Assembly: GCA_002471275.1 (NCBI GenBank)
Contig: DKPQ01000006.1
Span: 100,318 to 164,317, forward strand
DNA length: 64,000 nucleotides
Direction: 5' to 3'
Source of the DNA: Flammeovirgaceae bacterium UBA7330
GTDB lineage: Bacteria > Bacteroidota > Bacteroidia > Cytophagales > Cyclobacteriaceae
In this document: positions 53,618 to 62,399 of the stretch, piece by piece
Layout: each line of letters begins with the position of its first letter
How positions within the stretch are numbered: the stretch's first letter is position 1
The notes under the pieces: generated by a model
Databases searched by the model: none
Seen by the model: the letters and a program-made list of their open reading frames with translations, nothing else
Told to the model about the DNA's origin: nothing
Made by a program: the position numbers and the translations under genes

Positions 53618-53696
53618 CCTGAAAATTAGATAATTTCACGCGACCATTTGATAGTCACTTTCCTGGGTGACGATGGAAATAAATTAAAACATAAAA

Positions 53697-56129
53697 ATGA
53701 AAGTACTTAAGTTCGGAGGAACATCTGTTGGGAATGCGGAATCGATCCGCCAGGTTGCAGAGATCATTACTTCATCTAAAGAGCAATTGATCGTTGTCAC
53801 TTCTGCAGTCGGAGGGGTCACTGACCAGTTGGTCAAAATGAGTGAACTTGCTTCTAAAGGCAATGATGAATACAAGATCATCATTGAGCACATCGCCTTG
53901 GCTCACCAGAAACTCTACTATGACCTGCTTGGACAAAAGCCTGGCGAGGACCTGATCAAAATCACAGATGAGCTGGCAGAAATCGGCCATGGCATGTGGC
54001 TGCTCAAAGAGATGACACCGAGAAGTAGTGACTTTGTACTTGGTTGTGGAGAAAGACTTTCAAACCTGATCCTTTTTGACTATCTGAAACAGCAAAAAGT
54101 CAAGGTGAAATACTTTGACAGCAGGGATTATATCGTCACTGACAGTCATTTTGGTAAGGCCAACGTCAACTTCAAGAAGACCACTAAAAATATCAAGGCG
54201 GTTGCTAAATCATTCGAGCAGGTTAATCTGTTCCCGGGATTTATCAGTTCATCAGAAGCCAATGAACCCACCACCCTTGGACGCGGTGGCTCTGATTTTA
54301 CAGCGGCCATCATCGCGGGTATCCTCGATGTAGAAAACCTGGAGATCTGGACGGATGTAGATGGGCTGATGACTGCCGATCCAAGACTGGTGAAGCATGC
54401 TCATTTCATCGAGCATGTCTCTTACGAGGAGGCACTGGAACTTTCTCATTTCGGAGCTAAAGTAATCTACCCGCCAAGCATTCAACCTGCCTTACAAAAA
54501 GGAATTCCAATCACCATTAAAAACACCTTCAATCCAACCCACCCGGGCACACTTATCACGAAGAAATGGGATGAAGGAAAGCAACTGATCAGAGGTATCA
54601 GCAGCATCAAAGACATTGCCATGGTCACCCTAAGTGGTTCGAGCATGGTGGGTATTCCCAGGTTTTCTTTTCGGCTGTTTCGCTCATTGTCTGAATCAAA
54701 GATCAATGTGGTTTTCATCACTCAGGCAAGCTCTGAGCACAGCATTTCCGTCGGCGTACGGGAAGAAGATGCAAAAAAGTCTGTAGAAGTACTCAACGAA
54801 GAATTCAGTTTTGAAATCGAAAACGGTAATATCAATGTGGTAGAAGCCGAAAAAGATTTGAGCATCATTGCCCTGGTAGGGAACAACATGAAAGACCAGG
54901 TAGGTGTGAGTGGTCAGATGTTTAGCATCCTGGGTAAAAATGGTATCAGCGTAAAAGCCATCGCTCAGGGGTCATCGGAGCGAAACATCTCAGCAGTAAT
55001 CCCGAAGGTAGATCTAAGAAAGGCACTTAATGCACTGCACGAAAGCTTCTTCTTATCTGACTATCGAAGGATCAACCTGTTTATTATTGGAGCAGGAAAT
55101 GTGGGAAAAGCATTCATGGCTCAGGTAGGTAACCAAAACGGATTCCTGAAAGAGCATTACCACCTCGACATCAAAGTGATCGCTATCGCAAACTCACGTA
55201 AGATGGCTTTCGATCAGCAGGGATTGCCGTCTACCAAATGGCAGGAGCACCTTGACAATGGTGAGAAATTCCAAAAAGAGGAATTCCTGGACAAGATGCA
55301 TGACATGAACATGCGAAACAGCATCTTTGTAGATATCACAGCGGCCAGCGAAATAGCCAGCCTTTATCCGGACATCCTTAAAAGGAGCGTCTCAGTGGTC
55401 ACTCCAAATAAAATTGCTGCGACCGGACCACAGCAGCATTATCTGGAGCTCAAGGGCTCTGCCAAGAAATATGGTGGCCATTTCCTTTTTGAGACCAACG
55501 TATGCGCAGGACTTCCTATTCTGTCTACGCTCACTGACCTCATCAAGAGTGGCGACGAGATCCATCGCATCGAGGCTGTTTTGTCTGGAACCTTGAATTT
55601 CCTCTTCAACGAATATGATGGAAAGAAAAAATTTGTGGAGGTGATCAAAGAAGCTAAAAAGCTGGGTTATACCGAGCCTGATCCACGACTGGATCTTTTC
55701 ATGGAGGATGTGAAAAGAAAAATTTTGATTCTCATAAGAGAGAGCGGATATTCATTTGAACTCAATGACATCATCATGAAGAGCTTTCTACCGGAAAGCT
55801 GCCTGAAAAGTAGTTCAGTGGAAGATTTCTACGATAAAATTGAAAAAGAGGAAGATCATTTCCGGTCTATCTATGAAAAAGCCAAAGAACAGGGTAAGAG
55901 ACTTAGAGTGGTAGCCAAGTACAAAAACGGAGTTGGCAATGTATCCCTTGACGAAGTAGAGTCTACACATCCTTTTTACAACCTGGAAGGTAAAGACAAC
56001 ATTGTGTTATTCTACACCAATCGATACAAAGACCAACCACTTGAAATCAAAGGTGCCGGCGCCGGAGCAGACGTAACTGCCTCTGGTATTTTTGCCGATG
56101 TGCTACGCATCGCTCAATCCTATCAATAA
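53697..56129 (+). CDS. thrA: Bifunctional aspartokinase / homoserine dehydrogenase
   Basis: The 810-residue fusion has an aspartokinase domain (MKVLKFGGTSVGNAESI; DFVLGCGERLSNLILF; GRGGSDFTAAIIAG) to about residue 300, ACT repeats (about 310-455; SGQMFSILGKNGISVKAIAQ) and a homoserine dehydrogenase domain from about 460 (INLFIIGAGNVGKAFMAQVG; NKIAATGPQQ; VLSGTLNFLFNEYD). It catalyses the first and third steps from aspartate to homoserine. The 79-base gap after ilvA contains a GTCAC/GTGAC inverted repeat but no T-run. thrB follows after three bases. Confidence 0.97.
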   Translation: MKVLKFGGTSVGNAESIRQVAEIITSSKEQLIVVTSAVGGVTDQLVKMSELASKGNDEYKIIIEHIALAHQKLYYDLLGQKPGEDLIKITDELAEIGHGMWLLKEMTPRSSDFVLGCGERLSNLILFDYLKQQKVKVKYFDSRDYIVTDSHFGKANVNFKKTTKNIKAVAKSFEQVNLFPGFISSSEANEPTTLGRGGSDFTAAIIAGILDVENLEIWTDVDGLMTADPRLVKHAHFIEHVSYEEALELSHFGAKVIYPPSIQPALQKGIPITIKNTFNPTHPGTLITKKWDEGKQLIRGISSIKDIAMVTLSGSSMVGIPRFSFRLFRSLSESKINVVFITQASSEHSISVGVREEDAKKSVEVLNEEFSFEIENGNINVVEAEKDLSIIALVGNNMKDQVGVSGQMFSILGKNGISVKAIAQGSSERNISAVIPKVDLRKALNALHESFFLSDYRRINLFIIGAGNVGKAFMAQVGNQNGFLKEHYHLDIKVIAIANSRKMAFDQQGLPSTKWQEHLDNGEKFQKEEFLDKMHDMNMRNSIFVDITAASEIASLYPDILKRSVSVVTPNKIAATGPQQHYLELKGSAKKYGGHFLFETNVCAGLPILSTLTDLIKSGDEIHRIEAVLSGTLNFLFNEYDGKKKFVEVIKEAKKLGYTEPDPRLDLFMEDVKRKILILIRESGYSFELNDIIMKSFLPESCLKSSSVEDFYDKIEKEEDHFRSIYEKAKEQGKRLRVVAKYKNGVGNVSLDEVESTHPFYNLEGKDNIVLFYTNRYKDQPLEIKGAGAGADVTASGIFADVLRIAQSYQ

Positions 56130-56132
56130 ACT

Positions 56133-57056
56133 ATGGATCAAATTACTGTATTTTCACCTGCCTCGGTTGCAAATGTGGGCTGTGGATATGATACTTTCGG
56201 ATTTGCAATAGAAGGAATTGGTGACTTTATTACTATTTGTAAACGGTCTGATGACCAGTTGGTGATAGAGCAATCCAAAGGAGCCATCCTCCCTAACAAC
56301 CCAAAAGAAAATGTGGCCAGCATTGCTGTGGAATCCTATCTGAAGCACATCAATTCCAATGCAGGATTTTCTTTTACCATCACCAAGTCATTCAAACCAG
56401 GTAGTGGTTTAGGCTCCAGCGCTTCCAGTGCTGCAGGAGCTGTATTTGGTGTGAATCATCTCATGGGGAACCCGCTCTCTACCAGAGATCTTCTTCCTTT
56501 TGTGATGGAAGGAGAAGCCTTTGCATCCAAATCATATCATGCCGATAATGTAGCTCCGGCTTTAATGGGTGGTTTCAATGTGGTCCGTAGTTATGAGCCT
56601 TTAGACATCTTCCAGGTACCTACACCAAATGATCTGCGTGTTCTGATCATCTTCCCGGATGTAGAAGTGAAGACTTCCGAAGCCAAGGCATTACTTCCCA
56701 AGACCCTCTCGATTCCTGATGCCAGAAATCAGTGGGCTAATGTGGCAGGAGTGATCTCTGCCTTGTATTCAAGTGATTATAACTTATTGAAGAAATCGGT
56801 AAGTGATGTCATAGCGGAGCCCGTAAGAAAAAAATTAATTCCCGGGTATGAAGAGGTGAAGCGGATGATGTGTGAGCATGGGTCGGTAGGTTTCAATATC
56901 AGCGGATCAGGACCAAGTATGTTCTCTTTTTTCCGGAATGAGCAAGAAATGGAAAGTGTAAAACCCAAAGTCCAGGCCCTGTATCAAAAGCTGGGTCATG
57001 AGCTGATGTTACATACTTCCAAAATCAATCATCATGGATCAATTATCATATCATGA
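56133..57056 (+). CDS. thrB: Homoserine kinase
   Basis: The 307-residue GHMP kinase phosphorylates homoserine. Motif 1 is TVFSPASVANVGCGYDTFGFA, the ATP loop PGSGLGSSASSAAGAVFG, and the C-terminal motif VGFNISGSGPSMFSFF. It is coupled to thrC by an ATGA overlap at 57053-57056 and to thrA by a three-base gap. Confidence 0.97.
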   Translation: MDQITVFSPASVANVGCGYDTFGFAIEGIGDFITICKRSDDQLVIEQSKGAILPNNPKENVASIAVESYLKHINSNAGFSFTITKSFKPGSGLGSSASSAAGAVFGVNHLMGNPLSTRDLLPFVMEGEAFASKSYHADNVAPALMGGFNVVRSYEPLDIFQVPTPNDLRVLIIFPDVEVKTSEAKALLPKTLSIPDARNQWANVAGVISALYSSDYNLLKKSVSDVIAEPVRKKLIPGYEEVKRMMCEHGSVGFNISGSGPSMFSFFRNEQEMESVKPKVQALYQKLGHELMLHTSKINHHGSIIIS

Positions 57057-58339
57057 GGTTCTACAGCACTAACAAGACATCACCATCTGTTTCTTTCAGG
57101 GAAGCAGTGATCAAAAGCCTGCCTGAGGATAAAGGATTGTATTTTCCGGAAGAAGTTCCTGAACTGGATTTTCTTTTTCTGGAAACCATGGATTACTACT
57201 CTAAAGTGGACATTGGGTATGAAGTACTTCGACACTTCTGTAGTGAAGACATTCCGGAGGACAAACTCAGAGAGATCCTGGAAGACGCATTGGATTTCGA
57301 AATCCCACTTGTAAAAGTTTCTGATGACATCTATAGCCTGGAAATGACCCATGGCCCGACCTATGCTTTCAAAGACGTGGGGGCAAGATTCCTGGCCAGG
57401 TGTCTGGGCTATTTCAACGAAAGCAATGACGATGAAGTGACCATTCTCGTAGCCACATCGGGAGATACCGGTGGAGCTGTCGCCGCAGGATTCTACGATG
57501 TGCCGGGCGTGAATGTGGTGATCCTCTACCCTACCGGAAAGGTGAGCGAGCTCCAGGAAAAGCAATTGACCACGCTGGGCAAAAACATCAAAGCGCTTGA
57601 AGTAGATGGCAACTTTGATGACTGCCAGGCCATGGTGAAAAAGGCCTTCCTGGACAAGGATATAACAGGGAAGATGAACCTCTCCTCTGCCAACTCTATC
57701 AGCATTGCCCGGTGGCTGCCGCAGTCTATCTATTATTTCTGGGCGTATCGGGAAGCTCCAAAAAAGAGAAACCTGGTCGTTTCCGTCCCCAGTGGGAACT
57801 ACGGAAACCTGACCGCCGGCTTGCTGGCTTATAAGATGGGATTACAGATTTCCAGATTCATCGCTGCATCCAATGTCAATGACGTGGTACCACGTTACCT
57901 GCAGAGTGGTAGCTACGAGCCGAAAAGCACGATCCATACGCTATCTAATGCCATGGATATTGGAGATCCCAGCAACTACTCCAGGATGCAAGCCCTGTTT
58001 GAAGAGGACTATAAAGAAATCTCCGGGCTCATCTCCGGATACACTCTAAACGATGAGCAGACCCTTGAGGTGATCAAGAACTGCTACGCTGAAAATGATT
58101 ACATTCTGGATCCACACGGAGCGATAGGATATGATGCCCTGAAAAAAGGATTGGGTAAAAAGGAAACCGGAATATTTATCGAGACTGCTCACTATTCAAA
58201 GTTCCTTTCTACGGTGAACAAGGCATTAGGTAAAGAATTACCCCTGCCTGATTTCGTTTCAGACCTGATGAAAAAGGAGAAAGAGGCTGTCCGGATCGAA
58301 GCTGACTACGAGGAGCTAAAGGCGGTGCTATTGAGTTGA
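57053..58339 (+). CDS. thrC: Threonine synthase
   Basis: The 428-residue PLP enzyme converts O-phosphohomoserine to threonine. The PLP lysine lies in HGPTYAFKDVGARFLAR and the phosphate loop is ATSGDTGGAVAAGF. The length matches the shorter class of threonine synthase. It ends the ilv-thr block; downstream is an imperfect palindromic repeat and then accessory genes on the other strand. Confidence 0.97.
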   Translation: MRFYSTNKTSPSVSFREAVIKSLPEDKGLYFPEEVPELDFLFLETMDYYSKVDIGYEVLRHFCSEDIPEDKLREILEDALDFEIPLVKVSDDIYSLEMTHGPTYAFKDVGARFLARCLGYFNESNDDEVTILVATSGDTGGAVAAGFYDVPGVNVVILYPTGKVSELQEKQLTTLGKNIKALEVDGNFDDCQAMVKKAFLDKDITGKMNLSSANSISIARWLPQSIYYFWAYREAPKKRNLVVSVPSGNYGNLTAGLLAYKMGLQISRFIAASNVNDVVPRYLQSGSYEPKSTIHTLSNAMDIGDPSNYSRMQALFEEDYKEISGLISGYTLNDEQTLEVIKNCYAENDYILDPHGAIGYDALKKGLGKKETGIFIETAHYSKFLSTVNKALGKELPLPDFVSDLMKKEKEAVRIEADYEELKAVLLS

Positions 58340-58340
58340 G

Positions 58341-58400
58341 TCATATGATGACTCAATCTAAAAAGGCTGTCCCCTTAGATCTAAAGTCATAGAAGGACTC
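58341..58400. repeat. Repeat copy A bordering the DUF4160/DUF2442 cassette
   Basis: About 60 bases that align with copy B at 59049-59110 in the same orientation: both contain GATGA(C/T)TCAA(T/C)CTAAA, then GGCT, then AAGTCATxGAAxGACT. An overlapping 17-base near-palindrome GAGTCATATGATGACTC begins at 58339. It also lies directly after thrC, so a terminator role is possible, but no T-run follows. Confidence 0.65.
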
Positions 58401-58408
58401 ATTAAATA

Positions 58409-58675
58409 CTAGATTGTCTTGACTCTGGCTTTTTTGTTTTGTTTGAGCGTGAGTTCGTAAAGGAATTCCGGCGCAAAGTCAGAATCGTTTGGCCATGTTA
58501 AAGTCCAACTGTCAAGTTCAAATTTTTTAAAAAATTCAACATCATTAAGCGCTTCGAAAATCTTTCCTTTGAGATGATCTTTTAGATCAATGACTCCTGA
58601 TACCCCATCGTTGAAAGTTACTTCAATTTTAAAGTCTTCAACGTAACTTGCTTTTGTTATCCAAACTAACGCCAT
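58409..58675 (-). CDS. DUF2442 protein
   Basis: The 88-residue protein contains VEDFKIEVTFNDGVSGVIDL, then FFKKFELDSWTLTWPNDSDFAPEFLYEL, the two conserved DUF2442 blocks. The function is unknown. It is the second gene of a two-gene unit with DUF4160, five bases after its stop. Pairs of these two families recur in bacteria and have been suspected to be toxin-antitoxin-like or regulatory modules, but nothing in the sequence proves that. Confidence 0.85.
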   Translation of the reverse strand: MALVWITKASYVEDFKIEVTFNDGVSGVIDLKDHLKGKIFEALNDVEFFKKFELDSWTLTWPNDSDFAPEFLYELTLKQNKKARVKTI

Positions 58676-58680
58676 ATCAA

Positions 58681-58938
58681 TTAAGTTAAAGGATCTATTT
58701 TCTTTAAAGGTTCCAAGCTCTCAATTCGTTCCCAATTCTCAAGCAATTCTTGCCTATGTTCACTTAACCATTGCAAAGTTAAGTTAATTGCCGTTTTAGG
58801 CATTTTTCCTTCCAGGATTCCAGTATTAATTTCAACTTTTGCTTTAAAACCCTGGTATTCCATGTGAAAGTGAGGGGGATTATGCTCATTAAAGTACATC
58901 TTAATAATGATGCCGTAAAACCTGGAAATCTCTGGCAT
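58681..58938 (-). CDS. DUF4160 protein
   Basis: The 85-residue protein has the full DUF4160 signature: MPEISRFYGIIIKMYFNEHN followed by PPHFHMEYQGFKAKVEI, and WLSEHRQELLENWERI. The histidines in the HNPPHFH segment are conserved in the family and could bind metal or nucleic acid; the role is unknown. It starts the two-gene unit with DUF2442. AT-rich flanking DNA and bordering repeats suggest the pair was acquired or moved as a cassette. Confidence 0.87.
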   Translation of the reverse strand: MPEISRFYGIIIKMYFNEHNPPHFHMEYQGFKAKVEINTGILEGKMPKTAINLTLQWLSEHRQELLENWERIESLEPLKKIDPLT

Positions 58939-59048
58939 ATGATCAAATTAAGAATAAGATACAAAATATTATGATTAAGTCATTTATAACTCAATCTCAA
59001 TGATGATTTTGAGTTAAATCAATGATCCACACTGAAAGTATGAATTAT

Positions 59049-59110
59049 TCATTCGATGATTCAACCTAAAGTGGCTCCATCCTTTGGACCTGAAGTCATC
59101 GAATGACTTC
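59049..59110. repeat. Repeat copy B bordering the DUF4160/DUF2442 cassette
   Basis: Relative of copy A at 58341-58400. It ends in perfect 11-base inverted repeats, TCATTCGATGA and TCATCGAATGA, so it is a hairpin-type element of about 60 bases. A and B bracket the two-gene cassette as direct repeats. Confidence 0.68.
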
Positions 59111-59112
59111 TA

Positions 59113-60075
59113 CTAAACCAACTGATCCTCGCATTCCTGCCCATGAAGCATCTTCACCAGGTTTTTGGCGGCTCTTAATTGCAGTTCTACCTGAGCTTCT
59201 TTGGAATACCAGGCATTATGACCTGTCGCCACAACCTTAGGGTGATTGATCACTTCATCCATATCTGCCAATGGAGGCTCATCCCGGAAAACATCGATCC
59301 CTGCTCCAAATAAGCGGTCTTCCCTAAGCGCTTTTTTCAGAGCCTTCTCGTCTACCACACCTCCACGAGCTGTGTTGATCAGAATGGGCTTTTTACCCAT
59401 GAGAGCGAACGCATTGTCATCGATAATGTGGCGTGACTCATCCGTGAGGTTGCAGTGCAGGGTGATCACGTCGGAGTTTTTAAGCAATTCTTCCTTTTCC
59501 ACCTGTCTGGCTCCCACTTCAGCAAATCTGTCGGCTGAGATATATGGATCATAAGCGAGTATTTCTTTGAACAGTGGTTGAGCCTTTATGCAAAAGGTAG
59601 AGCCTATCCTGCCCAGCCCGATGATCCCCAGGGTCTTTTCATGCAACTCAAAACTGTCCTTTCTTCCCGGCTGGGTGTATTCTCCCCTGAGCTGTCTAAT
59701 GCTTCCGGCAAGATCTCGCAGAACAGCGAACAAGAGCATCAGGGTATGGTCAGAGACTGAATGGCTTGCATAGCCACTGACATTGGCCACCTTCACCCCA
59801 CATTGTCGGGCATCCTCCAGGTTGATATTGTCATAACCAACTCCATATCTACAAATAGCTTTGAGCTTTGGAAACTGCGCAAGAAATGCTGTATTGATCT
59901 CGCTCCAGCGAATTAATAAACCTTCGGAATCTTTGGCAAATGCTATTTTGGCCTGGAGGTCATTTCGATGGCCTTCAAAGATTTTCAGGTCGTAACCGGC
60001 ATCTTTAAGGATCTTTCGTTCTTCCTCAAAGGAGGCATATCCGGTATCTATTACGGAAACAACTTTTTGGGTCAT
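59113..60075 (-). CDS. D-isomer-specific 2-hydroxyacid dehydrogenase (CtBP/PGDH-like)
   Basis: The 320-residue protein has the NAD domain KTLGIIGLGRIGSTFCIKAQ between two halves of the catalytic domain. NTARGGVVDEKALKKAL and GAGIDVFRDEPPL supply the conserved Arg and Glu, and GHNAWYS the catalytic His. It resembles C-terminal-binding-protein/phosphoglycerate-dehydrogenase-like members without an ACT domain, so serine synthesis is possible but not shown. A nitroreductase gene lies 8 bases upstream on the same strand. Confidence 0.9.
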   Translation of the reverse strand: MTQKVVSVIDTGYASFEEERKILKDAGYDLKIFEGHRNDLQAKIAFAKDSEGLLIRWSEINTAFLAQFPKLKAICRYGVGYDNINLEDARQCGVKVANVSGYASHSVSDHTLMLLFAVLRDLAGSIRQLRGEYTQPGRKDSFELHEKTLGIIGLGRIGSTFCIKAQPLFKEILAYDPYISADRFAEVGARQVEKEELLKNSDVITLHCNLTDESRHIIDDNAFALMGKKPILINTARGGVVDEKALKKALREDRLFGAGIDVFRDEPPLADMDEVINHPKVVATGHNAWYSKEAQVELQLRAAKNLVKMLHGQECEDQLV

Positions 60076-60083
60076 GGTTGGAT

Positions 60084-60659
60084 TTACTTATTGATCCAGA
60101 CCACCTTATCTTCAATCGGTTTTTTGTTGGGGCCCGGAACTTCCTGACCAATATAACCCATATAAAATATTCCAATGCATCGCTCGCCTTCGGACAGCTT
60201 TTCAAATTCCCCAAAATATTGAATCAAATCCGGAGATGACCAGTAGGCACCGATGCCATATCCAGAGCAGGCGATCCAGATATTCTGTACAGACATAGCT
60301 ACGGATGCCAACTCTTCCCACTCCGGGATCCTTCCATTCGGGTCCCTTTGCATACAGATGGCCAATACCGCCCCGGACTTTTGAGGATTCGTTTTGATCT
60401 TTTCGTATTTGGCAATAGAAAACTCTGGTGTAGGGGTAATAGCACGATATTTCTCAGACATAAACTCACCAAATCGCTTCCTGGCGGGGCCAGTGATCAC
60501 CTTGTATCGCCAGGGCTCAGTGAGCTTATGTGTCGGCGCTTCATTGGCAGATTTTAGGAGTTCATCAATCACTTCCCGCGGGATCTCCTTAGGCAAAAAC
60601 TGAGGTGGATAATAGGATTTACGCTTTTTGATGATATCGTGTATCATGTCCGGATTCAT
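60084..60659 (-). CDS. Nitroreductase-family flavoprotein
   Basis: The start at 60659 gives 191 residues beginning MNPDMIHDIIKKRKSYYP; the earlier ATG at 60686 would add nine residues with no support. FMN-binding and dimer motifs are KRKSYYPPQF, SANEAPTHKLTEPWRYKVI, and VQNIWIACSGYGIGAYW. These dimeric FMN enzymes reduce nitro groups, quinones or related compounds with NAD(P)H. It forms a two-gene unit with the hydroxyacid dehydrogenase. Confidence 0.92.
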   Translation of the reverse strand: MNPDMIHDIIKKRKSYYPPQFLPKEIPREVIDELLKSANEAPTHKLTEPWRYKVITGPARKRFGEFMSEKYRAITPTPEFSIAKYEKIKTNPQKSGAVLAICMQRDPNGRIPEWEELASVAMSVQNIWIACSGYGIGAYWSSPDLIQYFGEFEKLSEGERCIGIFYMGYIGQEVPGPNKKPIEDKVVWINK

Positions 60660-60723
60660 GGGTGCAAAAATAGAAACAGCAGCCATATGACCTCAGTAAT
60701 AACACGTATTTATCACCCGAAAA

Positions 60724-60756
60724 TTTGTAATGTAAAAATTTTAGGCACCATATTTG
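60724..60756 (+). promoter_or_regulatory. Predicted promoter of the first lipocalin-like lipoprotein
   Basis: TTTG (60724-60727) and CATATTTG (60749-60756, seven of eight against TAnnTTTG) lie 21 bases apart. The paralogous copy has GCACCATCTTTA at the matching place, so its -7 is degraded. Confidence 0.5.
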
Positions 60757-60791
60757 AGACTTTCAACCATCTAAACCAATAATTATATCAT

Positions 60792-61331
60792 ATGTACAAA
60801 CTAGCTAAACCTTTTTTATTTGCCTGCCTGCTAGGTAGTGTTGTTGTTTTCACATCATGTAATGATGGAGACGAAGGAGACGATTTTGTTGCTGCCGAAA
60901 TTGAAGGCACCTGGTCTTTTAATTCATTTGATTTTTCTGCCACTATTAATGGCACTGACTTTTTGAAGTGGTGGGCTGACGAAACTGGACAGGCAGCCTC
61001 AGAATTTGAAGGTGAACTGGAAGCGTGGGGTAATGAAATCAATGATTTTGAGGGAATGTCAATTACTTTTAATGGTAATGGAACAGTCATCTCTTCATAT
61101 CCCGGAGAGCCTGAGGAAGAAGGCACCTGGGTTCTTAATGAGTCTACTCAGACACTCACACTCAATTTTGGTAGCGGATCTACCGGAGATGATGTAGTTG
61201 AATTGGATGTTGTCACTTTGACCAGCTCAGCATTGGTTGTTTCATTTGATGAGTCTGATGAATTTGACATCAACCAGGATGGTTCAGTGGACGTAATGGT
61301 ATTCCTTGTTACACTAGGCCTCGTTAAATAA
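60792..61331 (+). CDS. Lipocalin-like lipoprotein, first copy of a tandem pair
   Basis: The 179-residue protein has a lipoprotein signal (MYKLAKPFLFACLLGSVVVF then TSC at Cys23). The mature part reads as a small beta-barrel of the lipocalin-like / DUF5004-like kind: EIEGTWSFNSFDFSATINGT, then GTVISSYPGEPEEEGTWVLN, and a closing acidic FDINQDGSVDV. The function is unknown, probably ligand binding in the envelope. A terminator identical in core to that of the second copy follows. The pair arose by duplication of the gene together with its terminator. Confidence 0.78.
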   Translation: MYKLAKPFLFACLLGSVVVFTSCNDGDEGDDFVAAEIEGTWSFNSFDFSATINGTDFLKWWADETGQAASEFEGELEAWGNEINDFEGMSITFNGNGTVISSYPGEPEEEGTWVLNESTQTLTLNFGSGSTGDDVVELDVVTLTSSALVVSFDESDEFDINQDGSVDVMVFLVTLGLVK

Positions 61332-61356
61332 GAATTAAGATTATCTATGAATAATA

Positions 61357-61388
61357 AAGTCACCTGCTCAGCGGGTGACTTTTTTTTG
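61357..61388 (+). terminator. Terminator of the first lipoprotein copy
   Basis: GTCACC and GGTGAC close a stem around TGCTCAGC, followed by eight T. The 21-base stem-loop is identical to that at 62099-62119. Confidence 0.85.
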
Positions 61389-61546
61389 TCACAGAATAAA
61401 CAGAGGTGATCATTCTTTTTACACCAGAAAATTCAGTTGAAACTTTCAAACTGATTAAACAGATAAGAATTTTTGATCTTAATTCAGTTATCTTAAATAA
61501 TTATGCACCATCTTTATATATAATTACCAATCTAAAACGCTTACCA

Positions 61547-62072
61547 ATGTACAAAACTCGCTAAACCTTACTTATTTGCCTGCCTGCTTGGTGGCATACT
61601 TATTTTCTCATCGTGTAACGATAAGGATGAAGATAATTTTATAGCAAACGAAATTGCCGGTACCTGGAGTTACAACTCCTTTGACTTTTCTGCTACCATC
61701 AATGGCGTGGATTTTCTGGAGTTCCTATCGGATGCTTTAGGTATTCCTGAGAGTCAGCTAGACTATTTAGAGGAGGAATTCGATGAAGATTACAATGAAT
61801 TTGAAGGCTGGACATTGGATCTGGCAACCAGTGGATCGTTTACAATGTCTTTCCCGGGAGAGGCTGATGAAGTTGGAACATGGTCTCTGGATGAGGAGAA
61901 CAAGAAACTCATCCTGACATTGGGCAATGAAAGTATGGAATTGGATATTGTAACACTCAATAGTACCTCACTTGTTGCGATCATAACCGAATCAACAGAT
62001 TTTCTTGATTTTGATGGAGACGGTTCAAGTGACGAGTTTGTAATCTCGATGACGATCGGTTTTACAAAATAG
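61547..62072 (+). pseudogene. Second lipoprotein copy, frameshifted in its signal peptide
   Basis: The ATG at 61547 matches the start of the first copy (MYK), but an extra A in the run 61553-61556 shifts the frame and TAA follows at once. Without it the sequence reads LAKPYLFACLLGGILIFSSC then NDKDEDNFIANEIAGTWSYN and continues in frame to a stop at 62072, giving 174 residues closely related to copy 1. The frame after the shift has no ATG before the body; the first alternative start is a GTG at 61707, inside the barrel. So the product lacks its export signal as read. Either a mutation or a base-call error. Confidence 0.82.
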
Positions 62073-62096
62073 TAAACGAATATCATGTAAGAAGTG

Positions 62097-62125
62097 AAGT
62101 CACCTGCTCAGCGGGTGACTTTTTT
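62097..62125 (+). terminator. Terminator of the second lipoprotein copy
   Basis: Same stem-loop as 61359-61379 (GTCACC/GGTGAC), followed by six T. The duplication therefore included the terminator. Confidence 0.85.
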
Positions 62126-62198
62126 GTTTCTCTACCTGCTGATTAAAAAAATTGATTCAAAATCCTGGGATAAAGTTCTATATTTGCACTCCGTTTTT

Positions 62199-62283
62199 GC
62201 ACCCATAGCACAACTGGACGGTCCGCCGTTGCGGAGAGTGCTGGATTTCGGCAAGTTGCCTATTGAAAGCAAGCTATGAGTGT
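62199..62283 (+). pseudogene. Broken tRNA-Arg-like copy with hairpin insertion
   Basis: GCACCCATAGC(A)CAACTGGA matches the first 20 bases of the tRNA-Arg at 62298 with one change. A 16-base insert follows with the palindrome TCCGCCGTTGCGGA, then AGAGTGCTGGATTTCGGC resumes the D-arm/anticodon part. The rest diverges (AAGTTGCC...) and cannot close the anticodon, T or acceptor stems. It ends 14 bases before the intact tRNA. Confidence 0.7.
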
Positions 62284-62297
62284 AAAAAAGAATTTTT

Positions 62298-62371
62298 GCA
62301 CCCATAGCTCAACTGGATAGAGCGCTGGATTTCGGCTCCAGAGGTTGAGGGTTCGACTCCTTCTGGGTGTA
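62298..62371 (+). tRNA. tRNA-Arg (anticodon TCG)
   Basis: The 74-base gene folds as a cloverleaf: acceptor GCACCCA with TGGGTGT (first pair G-U), anticodon stem CTGGA/TCCAG around loop TTTCGGC with anticodon TCG, and T-arm GAGGG TTCGACT CCTTC, where the anticipated TTCGA loop is present. It should read CGA (and by wobble related) arginine codons. The 3' CCA is not encoded. It is flanked by two broken copies and a terminator. Confidence 0.93.
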
Positions 62372-62399
62372 CATAGTATCAGAAGCTGATCGCTACGAT

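Noticed and set aside
53618..53696. A second attenuator before thrA
   Set aside because: A GTCAC/GTGAC inverted repeat exists but there is no T-run and no leader peptide rich in Thr or Ile codons.
57080..57565. 161-residue antisense open frame in thrC
   Set aside because: thrC is complete and conserved on the other strand; the antisense frame has no recognisable features.
62094..62279. 61-residue open frame over the terminator and broken tRNA copy
   Set aside because: It spans a terminator hairpin and tRNA-like sequence; no protein features.
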